In this document: positions 40,491 through 48,668 of the stretch, one piece after another
How positions within the stretch are numbered: position 1 is the stretch's first letter
Layout of the letters: each line of letters opens with the position of its first letter
Origin: Mycobacterium sp. MBM
Lineage (GTDB): Bacteria > Actinomycetota > Actinomycetes > Mycobacteriales > Mycobacteriaceae
DNA: 64,000 nucleotides
Direction of reading: 5' to 3'
Assembly: GCA_021648845.1 (NCBI GenBank)
Contig: JAKJHY010000024.1
Location: forward strand, 1-64,000
Translations under genes and position numbers: made by a program
The notes under the pieces: model-generated
Told to the model about the DNA's origin: nothing
What the model saw: the letters and a program-made list of their open reading frames with translations, nothing else
Database searches by the model: none

Positions 40491-40516
40491 TACCCGAAAC
40501 GCAGTGCGCCAAAACG
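40491..40516 (-). promoter_or_regulatory. SigF-like promoter of the acidic small protein
   Basis: Minus strand CGTTT (40516-40512) with 16 bases, or GTTTT with 15, before GGGTA (40495-40491). Transcript start near 40484, leader ~26 bases containing AAGGAGG. Confidence 0.55.
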
Positions 40517-40553
40517 AGGATTAGACACCGGAGAAACGGGAAACGCTGGGGGC

Positions 40554-40742
40554 ATGGCAACTTACCGAGTTATCAATCCGCACGGCGATGTCGTCGACAC
40601 CAAAGACATTGCGAGCGCCGAAGATGCGCATGCCTGGTTCGTCGACTCCAAGGCCGACAACTCCGAACTCGGCTGGCGCATGGAGGTGCAGTCCGGCAAC
40701 GGCTGGGCTTTCTTCGACGACAGCGAGGGTTCGCCCGACTAG
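40554..40742 (+). CDS. Small conserved protein, 62 residues
   Basis: A 62-residue acidic protein: MATYRVINPHGDVVDTKDIA, then SAEDAHAWFVDSKADNSELG and a WRMEVQSGNGWAFFDDSEG end. Resembles short conserved mycobacterial hypothetical proteins with an Ala-Trp-Phe core; no catalytic motif. It is divergent from the acidic gene and its stop lies 20 bp before the dehydrogenase ATG. Confidence 0.72.
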   Translation: MATYRVINPHGDVVDTKDIASAEDAHAWFVDSKADNSELGWRMEVQSGNGWAFFDDSEGSPD

Positions 40743-40752
40743 CGGGAGGGTA
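40728..40752 (+). promoter_or_regulatory. SigF-like promoter of the zinc dehydrogenase gene
   Basis: GGTTC (40728-40732), 15 bases, GGGTA (40748-40752). It overlaps the end of the 62-residue gene; RNA would start about 5 bp before ATG 40763, again near-leaderless. Confidence 0.5.
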
Positions 40753-40762
40753 TTGCGCAGCA

Positions 40763-41944
40763 ATGAGAGCAGTCACCTGGCAGGGTAAACGCGATGTCCG
40801 AGTAGAGCAGGTGCCCGATCCGAAGATCGAGGAACCCACCGACGCGATCATCGAGGTGACCTCGACGAATATCTGCGGCTCTGATCTTCATCTCTATGAG
40901 GTGCTGGGCGCGTTCATGAAGCCCGGCGACATACTCGGCCACGAGCCGATGGGGATCGTGCGCGAGGTGGGTTCCGGCATCGGCAATTTGGCGGTGGGGG
41001 ACCGGGTTGTCATCCCGTTCCAAATCTCGTGCGGCGGTTGCTTCATGTGTAGTCGCGACCTGTACACCCAATGTGAGACCACCCAGGTACGTGAACAGGG
41101 CATGGGCGCAGCACTTTTCGGATACTCGGAGCTCTACGGCAGCGTGCCGGGCGGGCAGGCGGAGTTACTGCGGGTGCCGCAGGCGCAGTTTACCCACATC
41201 AAGGTGCCCGACGGTCCGCCGGACTCCCGCTTCGTCTACCTCTCCGATGTGCTGCCCACCGCGTGGCAGGCGGTGGCCTACGCGGCAATCCCCGACGGCG
41301 GATCGGTCACCGTGCTGGGGCTGGGTCCGATCGGCGATATGGCGGCCCGCATTGCCGCCCATCTCGGCTACGACGTGATCGCGGTCGACCGGGTGCCCGC
41401 CCGGCTCAAACGGGCACAGGACCGCGGGATACGCACCATCGACCTCGGTATCCAGGAGAACCCCATCGGGGATGTCATCCGCGAGCTGACCGGCGGCCGC
41501 GGCACCGATTCGGTCATCGACGCCGTCGGCATGGAGGCGCACGGTTCGCCGATCACCAAGGCGGCACAGCAACTCACCGGGTTCCTGCCGGACTTTCTGG
41601 CCAAGCCGTTCATGGAGAAGGCCGGCGTGGACCGACTCGATGCGCTGTACTCGGCCATCGATATCGTGCGGCGCGGCGGCACCATATCCCTCATCGGTGT
41701 CTACGGCGGTATGGCGGACCCCTTGCCGATGCTCACCTTGTTCGACAAGCAGGTGCAGATCCGGATGGGTCAGGCGAACGTCAAGAAGTGGGTGCCCGAG
41801 ATCCTGCCGTTGCTGACCGACGAGGATCCGCTCGGGGTGGACGGTTTTGCCACCCACACACTGCCCCTGGACGAGGCGCCGCACGCATATGACATCTTCC
41901 AGCGCAAGGCCGATGGTGCGGTGAAGGTCGTCCTCACCCCATAG
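40763..41944 (+). CDS. Zinc-dependent alcohol/formaldehyde dehydrogenase
   Basis: A 393-residue medium-chain dehydrogenase. Catalytic zinc ligands: Cys in NICGSDLHLYE and the GHEPMG His-Glu; structural zinc loop CGGCFMCSRDLYTQC; Rossmann GLGPIGDMAARIAAH. The long form with an insertion (ITKAAQQLTGFLPDFLAKPF) and DVLPTAWQAV resembles the glutathione-independent formaldehyde dehydrogenase group. It probably oxidises aldehydes or alcohols in the cytosol under stress, in view of its SigF-like promoter. Confidence 0.9.
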   Translation: MRAVTWQGKRDVRVEQVPDPKIEEPTDAIIEVTSTNICGSDLHLYEVLGAFMKPGDILGHEPMGIVREVGSGIGNLAVGDRVVIPFQISCGGCFMCSRDLYTQCETTQVREQGMGAALFGYSELYGSVPGGQAELLRVPQAQFTHIKVPDGPPDSRFVYLSDVLPTAWQAVAYAAIPDGGSVTVLGLGPIGDMAARIAAHLGYDVIAVDRVPARLKRAQDRGIRTIDLGIQENPIGDVIRELTGGRGTDSVIDAVGMEAHGSPITKAAQQLTGFLPDFLAKPFMEKAGVDRLDALYSAIDIVRRGGTISLIGVYGGMADPLPMLTLFDKQVQIRMGQANVKKWVPEILPLLTDEDPLGVDGFATHTLPLDEAPHAYDIFQRKADGAVKVVLTP

Positions 41945-42039
41945 CGCTGAGCTGGGGTTCTGTAGTCGTCACCCGATGCGGGTACCGTGACATCTGTCCG
42001 GGGGTCGATGTCGATGACGTCTACGAAATCGAGGACAAC

Positions 42040-43224
42040 TTGGTACGTGATCTGGGACACACCAACGGAATTGACCACAGGCAGTCGGTGCGCCGCAGAA
42101 CACTTCTCAAACTTCCGTTGCTTGCGCCACCCGCCGTCGCCGCGCTGTCACTGACCAACGCTCCGCGGGCCGTCGCAGTGGCCGGCCGATGGTCCAACGA
42201 CCGCGCCCATCGCTGGTTCCGGGGGCAGGGGTGGCTGGTCGGCGCGAACTACATCACGTCGAACGCGATCAATCAGCTGGAGATGTTTCAGCGGGGCACC
42301 TTCGACCCGCAGCGCATCGACGGCGAGCTGCGGATGGCCCGAGCCATGGGAATGAACACGGTGCGGGTTTTCCTGCACGATCAACTCTGGACCCAGGATC
42401 GCGTCGGCTTTCAGCAACGGCTCGGGCACTTCGTCGATATCGCGGCCCGGCACGACATCAAGCCGCTGCTGGTGCTTTTCGACTCGTGCTGGGATCCACT
42501 GCCCAGAAGCGGGCCGCAACGTGCGCCCCGGCCGGGCATCCACAACTCCGGGTGGGTGCAAAGCCCGGGTGCCGAGCGGCTCGACGACCGGCGCTACCGC
42601 CAGGTCCTCCAGGAATACGTGGTGCGCATCCTGACCCAATTCCGCAACGACCAGCGCGTGCTGGGCTGGGATCTGTGGAACGAACCCGACAATCCGGCGG
42701 CGGTCTACAAGACGGTGGAGCGCGACGACAAACCCGAACTCGTCGCCGATCTATTGCCGCAGGTCTTTCGCTGGGCGCGGACGGTGGACCCGGTTCAGCC
42801 GTTGACCACCGGTGTCTGGGAGGGCGAATGGGGGGATGCGTCACGGCGCAGTGAGATGGCGGCCATTCAGCTCGAGCTGGCCGATGTGCTCTCCTTCCAC
42901 AGCTACGACAACCCGGCCGGTTTCGAGGCCCGCATCGACGAACTCCAGCCGTGGGGTCGGCCCATCATGTGCACCGAGTATCTGGCTCGCACCGAGGGAA
43001 GCACCATCGAAGGGGTGCTACCGGTGGCCAAACGCCGTCACGTCGGCGCGTACACGTGGGGCCTGTTCGCCGGCAAGACCCAGACCTGGCTGCCGTGGGA
43101 TTCCTGGGACAGGCCCTACCTGAAACCCCCGAGGGAGTGGTTTCATGATCTGGCGTTCGCCGACGGGCGCCCCTACCGGCCCCATGAGATCGACACGATC
43201 AGGAGGCTGACTGGATCTGGATGA
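42040..43224 (+). CDS. Tat-exported GH5-type glycoside hydrolase
   Basis: A 394-residue beta-glycanase-like TIM barrel. The N-terminus has a twin-arginine signal (SVRRRTLLKLPLLAPPAVAA) and the catalytic pair is Glu215 in DLWNEPDN and Glu313 in CTEYLAR. GH5 members cleave mannans, glucans or glycolipids; relatives in mycobacteria are not characterised by me. The start is unusual: TTG 42040 behind GAGGACAAC. Without it the Tat motif would lose its upstream residues. 3' end overlaps the VOC gene by 26 bp. Confidence 0.83.
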   Translation: MVRDLGHTNGIDHRQSVRRRTLLKLPLLAPPAVAALSLTNAPRAVAVAGRWSNDRAHRWFRGQGWLVGANYITSNAINQLEMFQRGTFDPQRIDGELRMARAMGMNTVRVFLHDQLWTQDRVGFQQRLGHFVDIAARHDIKPLLVLFDSCWDPLPRSGPQRAPRPGIHNSGWVQSPGAERLDDRRYRQVLQEYVVRILTQFRNDQRVLGWDLWNEPDNPAAVYKTVERDDKPELVADLLPQVFRWARTVDPVQPLTTGVWEGEWGDASRRSEMAAIQLELADVLSFHSYDNPAGFEARIDELQPWGRPIMCTEYLARTEGSTIEGVLPVAKRRHVGAYTWGLFAGKTQTWLPWDSWDRPYLKPPREWFHDLAFADGRPYRPHEIDTIRRLTGSG

Positions 43225-43585
43225 GGTTGCCGCAGGTGTCATCGAACACCGCGGTCACCACCGGACCCATCTCGGTGGGCTGCTGGGTGAACCGCACGCC
43301 CAGCGCGCTCAGTCGATCGAATTCGGCGCCCACATTGTCGACGTCGAAGGCGGTGAAAGGGATTCCGTCGTGCACCAAGGCGTCCTTGAATGGTCTTGCC
43401 GCCGGATGGCCGTCGGGCTCGAGCACCAATTGGGTGCCCTCGGGGTCGTCGGGGGATACCACGGTGACCCAACGGGCCTCGCCCATCGGGACATCGTGCT
43501 TGATCCGGAAGCCGAGGGTCTCGGTGTAGAAGCGCAGCGCCTTGTCCTGGTCGTCGACCATGACGCTGGTCAGGGTGATTCGCAT
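43199..43585 (-). CDS. VOC-family (glyoxalase/bleomycin-resistance-like) protein
   Basis: A 128-residue VOC protein with paired beta-alpha-beta modules: MRITLTSVMVDDQDKALRFY, TETLGFRIKHDVPMGEARW, VTVVSPDDPEGTQLVLEP and a C-terminal PVVTAVFDDTCGNLIQI containing the metal-type Asp/Asn. Many such short proteins have unknown metal-dependent roles. It lies after the helicase gene in opposite order, 42 bp downstream of the helicase stop on the same strand, with its own start. Confidence 0.87.
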   Translation of the reverse strand: MRITLTSVMVDDQDKALRFYTETLGFRIKHDVPMGEARWVTVVSPDDPEGTQLVLEPDGHPAARPFKDALVHDGIPFTAFDVDNVGAEFDRLSALGVRFTQQPTEMGPVVTAVFDDTCGNLIQIQSAS

Positions 43586-43627
43586 GAGGTGTTCCTTCCG
43601 GGTGTGTGGTGGGTCATCGTTCGAGCG

Positions 43628-46126
43628 TCAGTCCGTGCGTCCGGCGTCGAGCAGTCGCAGCACCGCGGCGCCTTCCTCGTCGGAGGCCGCCAGATCCACC
43701 TCGGCCACAATCGCCCAATCGTGGTCCCCGGCCGGGTCATCCAGAATCTGGCGTACCTGCCACACGCCGGGCTGGCGGTCGATCATCAACAGTGCCGGGC
43801 CGCGTGCATCCGCGCCGGTGCCGACATCGGCATGCTCGTCGAAGTACTCCTCGCCGACCTCCTGCCAACGCTGGGCGGGCCAGCCGGAGCCACCGTCCAG
43901 CTCGCCGAGGTCGGCCCAGCGGCGACGTGCGAACAGCTCCACTCGGCGGAACAGGGCGTTGCGCACCATTGCGGTGAACGCCCGTTCGTTGCCGGTCAGC
44001 GGCCGCGGCCGAGCCGGTACGGCCACCGGCACATCGTGCGGCTGATCGGGGCTGGTCAACTGCTCCCATTCGTCGAGCAGGCTCGAATCAACCTGTCGGA
44101 CAAGCTCGCCGATCCACTCGACGATATCGTTGAGTTCCTCGGTGCGGGCTGCGGCGGGCACCCCCGACCGTAGCGCCTTGTACGCGTCCGACAGATAGCG
44201 CAGCACCGCGCCTTCGGAGCGGGTCAGGCCGTACTGGCTGACGTACTCGCGGAAGGTCATGGCGCGTTCCCACATCTCGCGCACCACCGACTTCGGTGAC
44301 AGCTGCCCGTCCGCCGCCCACGGGTTGGTCTGCAGATACACCGCGAAGGCGTGGCCGAGCAGTTCCTGCAGTGGTTTGGGGTAGGTCACCTCGTCGAGCA
44401 GCTCCATCCGCTCGTCGTACTCGATCCCCTCGGCCTTCATGGCCGCCACGGCCTCGCCGCGGGCCTTCTTCAGCTGGGCGGCCAGGATCTGGCGCGGATC
44501 CTCCAGCGTCGCCTCGATGACCGAAACCACATCCAGTGCATAGGTTTCCGATGTCTCGTCGAGGGTGTCGACGGCCGCCAGGGCGAAGGTCGACAGCGGC
44601 TGGTTGAGGGCAAAGTCGGGCGGCAGGTCGACGGTGAGCCGGTACCGCCGGCCGTCTGGCTCGGGTTCGGGTAACCGTTCCAGGACCCCGGCCTGCAGCA
44701 GCGAGCGCGCGATACCCACCGCCTCGCGGATCAACCGAAGTTGCCGTTTGCGTGGCTCGTGGTTGTCAGTCAGCAGACGTCGCATGGCGATGAAGGGATC
44801 CCCTGGCCGGTCGACGACGTCGAGAATCATCGCGGTCGTCACCTTCATATTGCTGGTCAAGGGTTCCGGGGTGGCCTCGACCAGGCGGGTCATGGTCTTC
44901 TCGCTCCACGGCACCATGCCCTCGGGGACCTTGCGGCGCACCAGTTTCCGGCGCTTCTTCGGGTCGTCAGCCACCTTGGCGAACTGTTTGAGGTTCTCCA
45001 CCTCGTGGTCGGGCGCCTGCACCACCACGGTGCCCGCGGTGTCGTAACCGGCCCGGCCGGCCCGGCCGGCGATCTGATGGAACTCGCGGGCATTGAGCAG
45101 CCGGGTGCGCACGCCGTCGTACTTGGACAGTGCCGAGAACACCACGGTGCGGATCGGGACGTTGATGCCGACGCCGAGGGTGTCGGTGCCGCAGATGACC
45201 TTCAACAGGCCCGCCTGCGCGAGTTGTTCGACCAGGCGGCGATACTTGGGCAGCATCCCGGCGTGGTGCACGCCGATGCCGTGCCGGACCAGACGGGACA
45301 GCGTACTGCCGAAGGCTGTGGAAAAGCGGAAGGCGCCGATCATCTCGGCGATGGCGGCCTTTTCCTCCTTGGTGCTGACGTTGACGCTCATCAGGGCCTG
45401 CGCTCGTTCCAGTGCCGACGCCTGGGTGAAGTGCACGACGTAGATCGGCGCCTGTTTGGTGTCCAGCAGGTCGGCGATGGTCTCGTGCATCGCGGTGGTG
45501 GCATACGAGTAGAACAGCGGCACCGGGCGTTGTGTGCCGGTGACCAGCGCAGTTTCCCGACCGGTCCGGCGGGTGAGGTCCTCGCGCAGGAACGTCACAT
45601 CGCCGAGCGTGGCCGACATCAACAGGAACTGGGCGTGCGGTAGCTCGAGCAGGGGCACCTGCCAGGCCCAGCCGCGGTCCGGGTCGCCGTAGAAATGGAA
45701 CTCGTCCATCACCACCAGGCCGATGTCGGCGTCGGCGCCCTCGCGCAACGCAATGTTGGCGAGGATCTCCGCGGTGCAGGCGATGATCGGAGCGTCGGCG
45801 TTGACCGCGGCGTCACCGGTGAGCATGCCGACATTGGCCGCGCCGAACACCTCGCACAGTGCGAAGAACTTCTCGCTGACCAGGGCCTTGATCGGTGCGG
45901 TGTAGAAGCTGACGCGGTTGGTGGCCAGGGCGGCGTAGACCGCGCCGGTGGCGACCAGCGACTTACCCGAACCCGTCGGGGTGGCCAGGATGACATTGGC
46001 GCCGCTGACCAGTTCGATCAGCGCCTCTTCCTGTGCCGGGTAGAGAGTCGTACCGCCGGCGGTCGCCCATTCGCTGAACGCAGCGAGCAGGTCGTCGGGG
46101 TCATCGGAGTGCGGTTCAAGGGCCAT
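43628..46126 (-). CDS. DEAD/DEAH-box helicase with DUF3516 C-terminus
   Basis: An 832-residue superfamily 2 helicase: Walker A TPTGSGKS (49-56), DEFH in VVMDEFHFYG, MSATL, and motif VI FHQIAGRAGRAGYDTAG. The ~400-residue C-terminal half matches DUF3516, specific to actinobacterial Ski2-like helicases; role in RNA or DNA processing is not established to my knowledge. ATG 46126 follows GAGGGG; a longer frame to 46213 has no support. It is divergent from the MarR gene at 46365 with a 238-bp gap. Confidence 0.92.
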   Translation of the reverse strand: MALEPHSDDPDDLLAAFSEWATAGGTTLYPAQEEALIELVSGANVILATPTGSGKSLVATGAVYAALATNRVSFYTAPIKALVSEKFFALCEVFGAANVGMLTGDAAVNADAPIIACTAEILANIALREGADADIGLVVMDEFHFYGDPDRGWAWQVPLLELPHAQFLLMSATLGDVTFLREDLTRRTGRETALVTGTQRPVPLFYSYATTAMHETIADLLDTKQAPIYVVHFTQASALERAQALMSVNVSTKEEKAAIAEMIGAFRFSTAFGSTLSRLVRHGIGVHHAGMLPKYRRLVEQLAQAGLLKVICGTDTLGVGINVPIRTVVFSALSKYDGVRTRLLNAREFHQIAGRAGRAGYDTAGTVVVQAPDHEVENLKQFAKVADDPKKRRKLVRRKVPEGMVPWSEKTMTRLVEATPEPLTSNMKVTTAMILDVVDRPGDPFIAMRRLLTDNHEPRKRQLRLIREAVGIARSLLQAGVLERLPEPEPDGRRYRLTVDLPPDFALNQPLSTFALAAVDTLDETSETYALDVVSVIEATLEDPRQILAAQLKKARGEAVAAMKAEGIEYDERMELLDEVTYPKPLQELLGHAFAVYLQTNPWAADGQLSPKSVVREMWERAMTFREYVSQYGLTRSEGAVLRYLSDAYKALRSGVPAAARTEELNDIVEWIGELVRQVDSSLLDEWEQLTSPDQPHDVPVAVPARPRPLTGNERAFTAMVRNALFRRVELFARRRWADLGELDGGSGWPAQRWQEVGEEYFDEHADVGTGADARGPALLMIDRQPGVWQVRQILDDPAGDHDWAIVAEVDLAASDEEGAAVLRLLDAGRTD

Positions 46127-46364
46127 CGTGCCCCTCAGCCTGCCATGGCAGCTCAGGATCGAGTCATTCCGACCTACTCGTACGCCGGGCCGGCGTGAGT
46201 TCCGTGTTGCCAACAGAATTCGCAGGTCGGATCGGGGCGGCGCCGATGCGACGTCCTGTCCCGGGCCGGCATGTCGATATCATCGCCGTAGCGGGCGACG
46301 TGTCCGGTCAAAATCACGGCCGCGCAGCGCGTGCTGGTCATGCGCGAGCAGAAGGCAGTCGAAG

Positions 46365-46835
46365 ATGGGCGACGAGAACGGTGTTGAACTCACCGACAAT
46401 ATCTTGTGGCTGCTCAAACAGGCTTTCTACTTCTCGCTCACCTCGGTCAACGACGCCGTCAAACCGCATGGGGTCAGCACCGCTCAGATCGGGGTGCTGC
46501 GCCAGCTCACCACTGCGGCCGGGCTGTCCGGGGCTGAACTTGCCAGGCGCCTGCTGATCAGCCCACAGGGTGTGCAGTCTGCCCTTGCCGCCCTGCAGAA
46601 ACGTGGCCTGGTGGAGCGCAAACGGGATCCCCGACACGGCCGGGTACTACGGGCATTCCTGACCGACGAGGGTCGAGAAGTCGCTGCCGTGGTGGTCAGT
46701 GAAGCCGTCGCGGCGCACGACGATATTTTCGGTGTGCTCAGCCGTGTGGAGCAGGAACAGCTGCGAGCGCTGCTCAGCCGGGTGGTCGAGCAAGGCGCGG
46801 GGCACACCCTCTCCGCCGACCATGTCGATACGTGA
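46365..46835 (+). CDS. MarR family transcriptional regulator
   Basis: A 156-residue MarR protein with a winged helix: VSTAQIGVLRQLTTAAGLSG, ELARRLLISPQGVQSALAAL, then KRGLVERKRDPRHGRVLRAF (wing with DPRHGR). Dimerisation helices flank it. No efflux or enzyme gene is immediately adjacent, so the target is open; the divergent helicase is 238 bp away. A 15-bp palindrome lies downstream at 46868. Confidence 0.88.
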   Translation: MGDENGVELTDNILWLLKQAFYFSLTSVNDAVKPHGVSTAQIGVLRQLTTAAGLSGAELARRLLISPQGVQSALAALQKRGLVERKRDPRHGRVLRAFLTDEGREVAAVVVSEAVAAHDDIFGVLSRVEQEQLRALLSRVVEQGAGHTLSADHVDT

Positions 46836-46867
46836 CGATGACATGATGCCGTGAGGCAGTCCCGGCC

Positions 46868-46882
46868 GTCATCGTCGATGAC
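46868..46882. repeat. GTCATCG-T-CGATGAC palindrome between convergent genes
   Basis: A perfect 15-bp palindrome; an inverted GACGATGAC at 46834-46842 also pairs with its left half. It lies between the MarR stop (46835) and the convergent SDR stop (46967). Possible bidirectional transcription end, though no T-run follows; an operator role is less likely here. Confidence 0.35.
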
Positions 46883-46966
46883 AAAGAATATCCGAAAATG
46901 TCAGTGCACCAAAGGGTTGCGCTTTGCATGCTGGGCATGTCACATGCATGGTTCTCGGCATCGACG

Positions 46967-47839
46967 CTATGTCCGTTCCGGCCCGCCGCGGATGGTGTAG
47001 GACCCGGGATCGTCGATCGCATCGATCTGCGCGGCGAAGGCCTCCGCGGTCTGCGCGTCGAGATCCGCGCCGGCGGTCTCGGCGATGAACACCCGTGACA
47101 CGTGCTTGCCGCCGACCCGGTAGATGTTGGCGGTGCGTTCGCAGGTCTCATGTGCCAGATACACCACCACCGGAGTGACATCCTCCGGGGCGAGATCCTT
47201 CACCAGTTCGGTCATGGTGTTCTCGGTCATCCGGGTCTTGGCGATCGGCGAGATGGCGTTGACCCGAATATTGTTGCGTTGCCCTTCGATCGCCAGTACG
47301 TTCATCAATCCGACGAGGCCGGTCTTGGCGGCGCCGTAGTTGGACTGACCGAATGTCCCGAACAGGCCCGATCCCGAGGTCGTCATGACGATGCGGCCGT
47401 AATCCTGCTCGCGGAACACCGGCCACGCCGCGCGGGTAACGTTGAACGCGCCCCGCAGATGCACGTCGAGCACTGCGTCGACCTGGTCGGCGGTGATGTT
47501 CTTGAACGCCGCGTCGCGCAGGATGCCGGCATTGTTGATCAGGACATCCACCCGGCCGAAGGCACCTGTTGCCGTGTCGATGATGCCCCTGCCGCCTTCC
47601 TCGGTGGCCACCGAATCGGTGTTGGCCACCGCCGAACCGCCGGCCGCGGTGATCTCGTCGACGACGGCCTGTGCCGCCGAGGTCGCCGGTCCCGTCCCGT
47701 CGACGGCGGCCCCCACATCGTTGACAACCACATGGGCTCCGCGCCGGGCGAATTCGAGCGCATGGCAGCGTCCGAGTCCGCCACCCGCACCGGTCACCAC
47801 GGCGACCCGACCATCGAAACTCAACGAGGACACGGCCAC
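46967..47839 (-). CDS. SDR, (3R)-hydroxyacyl-CoA dehydrogenase-like
   Basis: A 290-residue SDR of the peroxisomal MFE-2-like type: TGAGGGLGRCHALEFARRGA, NDVGAAVDGTG, NNAGILRDAAF, Ser in TTSGSGLFGTFGQ, YxxxK in NYGAAKTGLVGL, then NAISPIAKTRMTE. The RGAHVVVNDVG and GILRDAAFKN blocks point to 3-hydroxyacyl-CoA or steroid/fatty-acid substrates. C-terminal region (residues ~240-290) extends as in MFE-like enzymes. Reverse orientation to the MarR gene. Confidence 0.88.
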   Translation of the reverse strand: MAVSSLSFDGRVAVVTGAGGGLGRCHALEFARRGAHVVVNDVGAAVDGTGPATSAAQAVVDEITAAGGSAVANTDSVATEEGGRGIIDTATGAFGRVDVLINNAGILRDAAFKNITADQVDAVLDVHLRGAFNVTRAAWPVFREQDYGRIVMTTSGSGLFGTFGQSNYGAAKTGLVGLMNVLAIEGQRNNIRVNAISPIAKTRMTENTMTELVKDLAPEDVTPVVVYLAHETCERTANIYRVGGKHVSRVFIAETAGADLDAQTAEAFAAQIDAIDDPGSYTIRGGPERT

Positions 47840-48004
47840 ACTCCTGGGGTGACGGCGGTCGACGCGGTTTCGGTATGCGATGAGATCAACTTCAGCACTC
47901 GGTGGCGCCCCTCGGTATCAACTACTTGCCATTGGGGTCCGAGCATACGTGAGCCCACGGCGGGGTCGTCGAGATGGCCACCCGGCAGTTGAGATCGACG
48001 GCCG

Positions 48005-48631
48005 CTACGTTTCCACGCCGCCGATCAGCAGCAGCTCGTCACCGGTGGCGAAGATGTCCCCGGGTTTCGGGATCAGGACAGCATCACCGCGCAGCAATGT
48101 CACCAGTGCGGTGTTCGACGGGAGTTCCAGTTGATCGACCCGCTGGCCGACAAGCCAATTATCCTCGGGCAGCGTGAGTTTGGTCAGGCTGACGTGGCCC
48201 TCGCGCAGGCCCATCAACCGCACCAGATGGCCGACGTCGATGGCGCCCTCGATGCCGGCGGCCAGCGCACCCGGCGTCGACACCGCGACGTCGATACCCC
48301 AGGCCTGGCTGAACAGCCACTGATTGTCCACATCGTTGATGCGCGCCACCACCCGCGGCACGCCGAACTCGGTCTTGGCGAGCAACCCGACGACGAGGTT
48401 GGCCTTGTCGTCGCCGGTTGCGGCAATCACCACATCACAGGTCTGGGCACCGGCCTCCTGCAGCGCCGACAGCTCGCAGGCATCGGCGAGCAACCAGTCC
48501 GCGCCCTCGACCGTATTAGGTTCGAAACGCCGCCGCTCCCGTTCGATCAGCAGCACCTTGTGGCCGTAGTCCAGCAGTTCCCGCGCGACGGAGCGGCCGA
48601 CGTTGCCGGCGCCCGCTATGCCGATCCGCAT
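48005..48631 (-). CDS. ceoC: TrkA-type K+ transport regulatory protein (CeoC-like)
   Basis: A 208-residue (or 213 from GTG 48646) protein with an RCK/TrkA-N Rossmann domain MRIGIAGAGNVGRSVARELL, DACELSALQEAG, VIAATGDDKANLVVGLLAKT and a TrkA-C domain (~135-208, ending IFATGDELLLIGGV). Very close in pattern to mycobacterial CeoC (TrkA-type, Rv2692), but the partner CeoB gene is not beside it. Instead it is divergent from a K+/H+ antiporter gene with only ~37 bp between. Binds NAD(H) and nucleotide; probably gates K+ flux. Confidence 0.85.
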   Translation of the reverse strand: MRIGIAGAGNVGRSVARELLDYGHKVLLIERERRRFEPNTVEGADWLLADACELSALQEAGAQTCDVVIAATGDDKANLVVGLLAKTEFGVPRVVARINDVDNQWLFSQAWGIDVAVSTPGALAAGIEGAIDVGHLVRLMGLREGHVSLTKLTLPEDNWLVGQRVDQLELPSNTALVTLLRGDAVLIPKPGDIFATGDELLLIGGVET

Positions 48632-48668
48632 CTTGCGCACTGCCACCCGGCTATCTTGACTTAACCCC

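Noticed and set aside
41950..41985. SigF-like promoter before the GH5 gene
   Set aside because: GGTTC and GGGTA are present but 19 bases apart, outside the 15-17 range.
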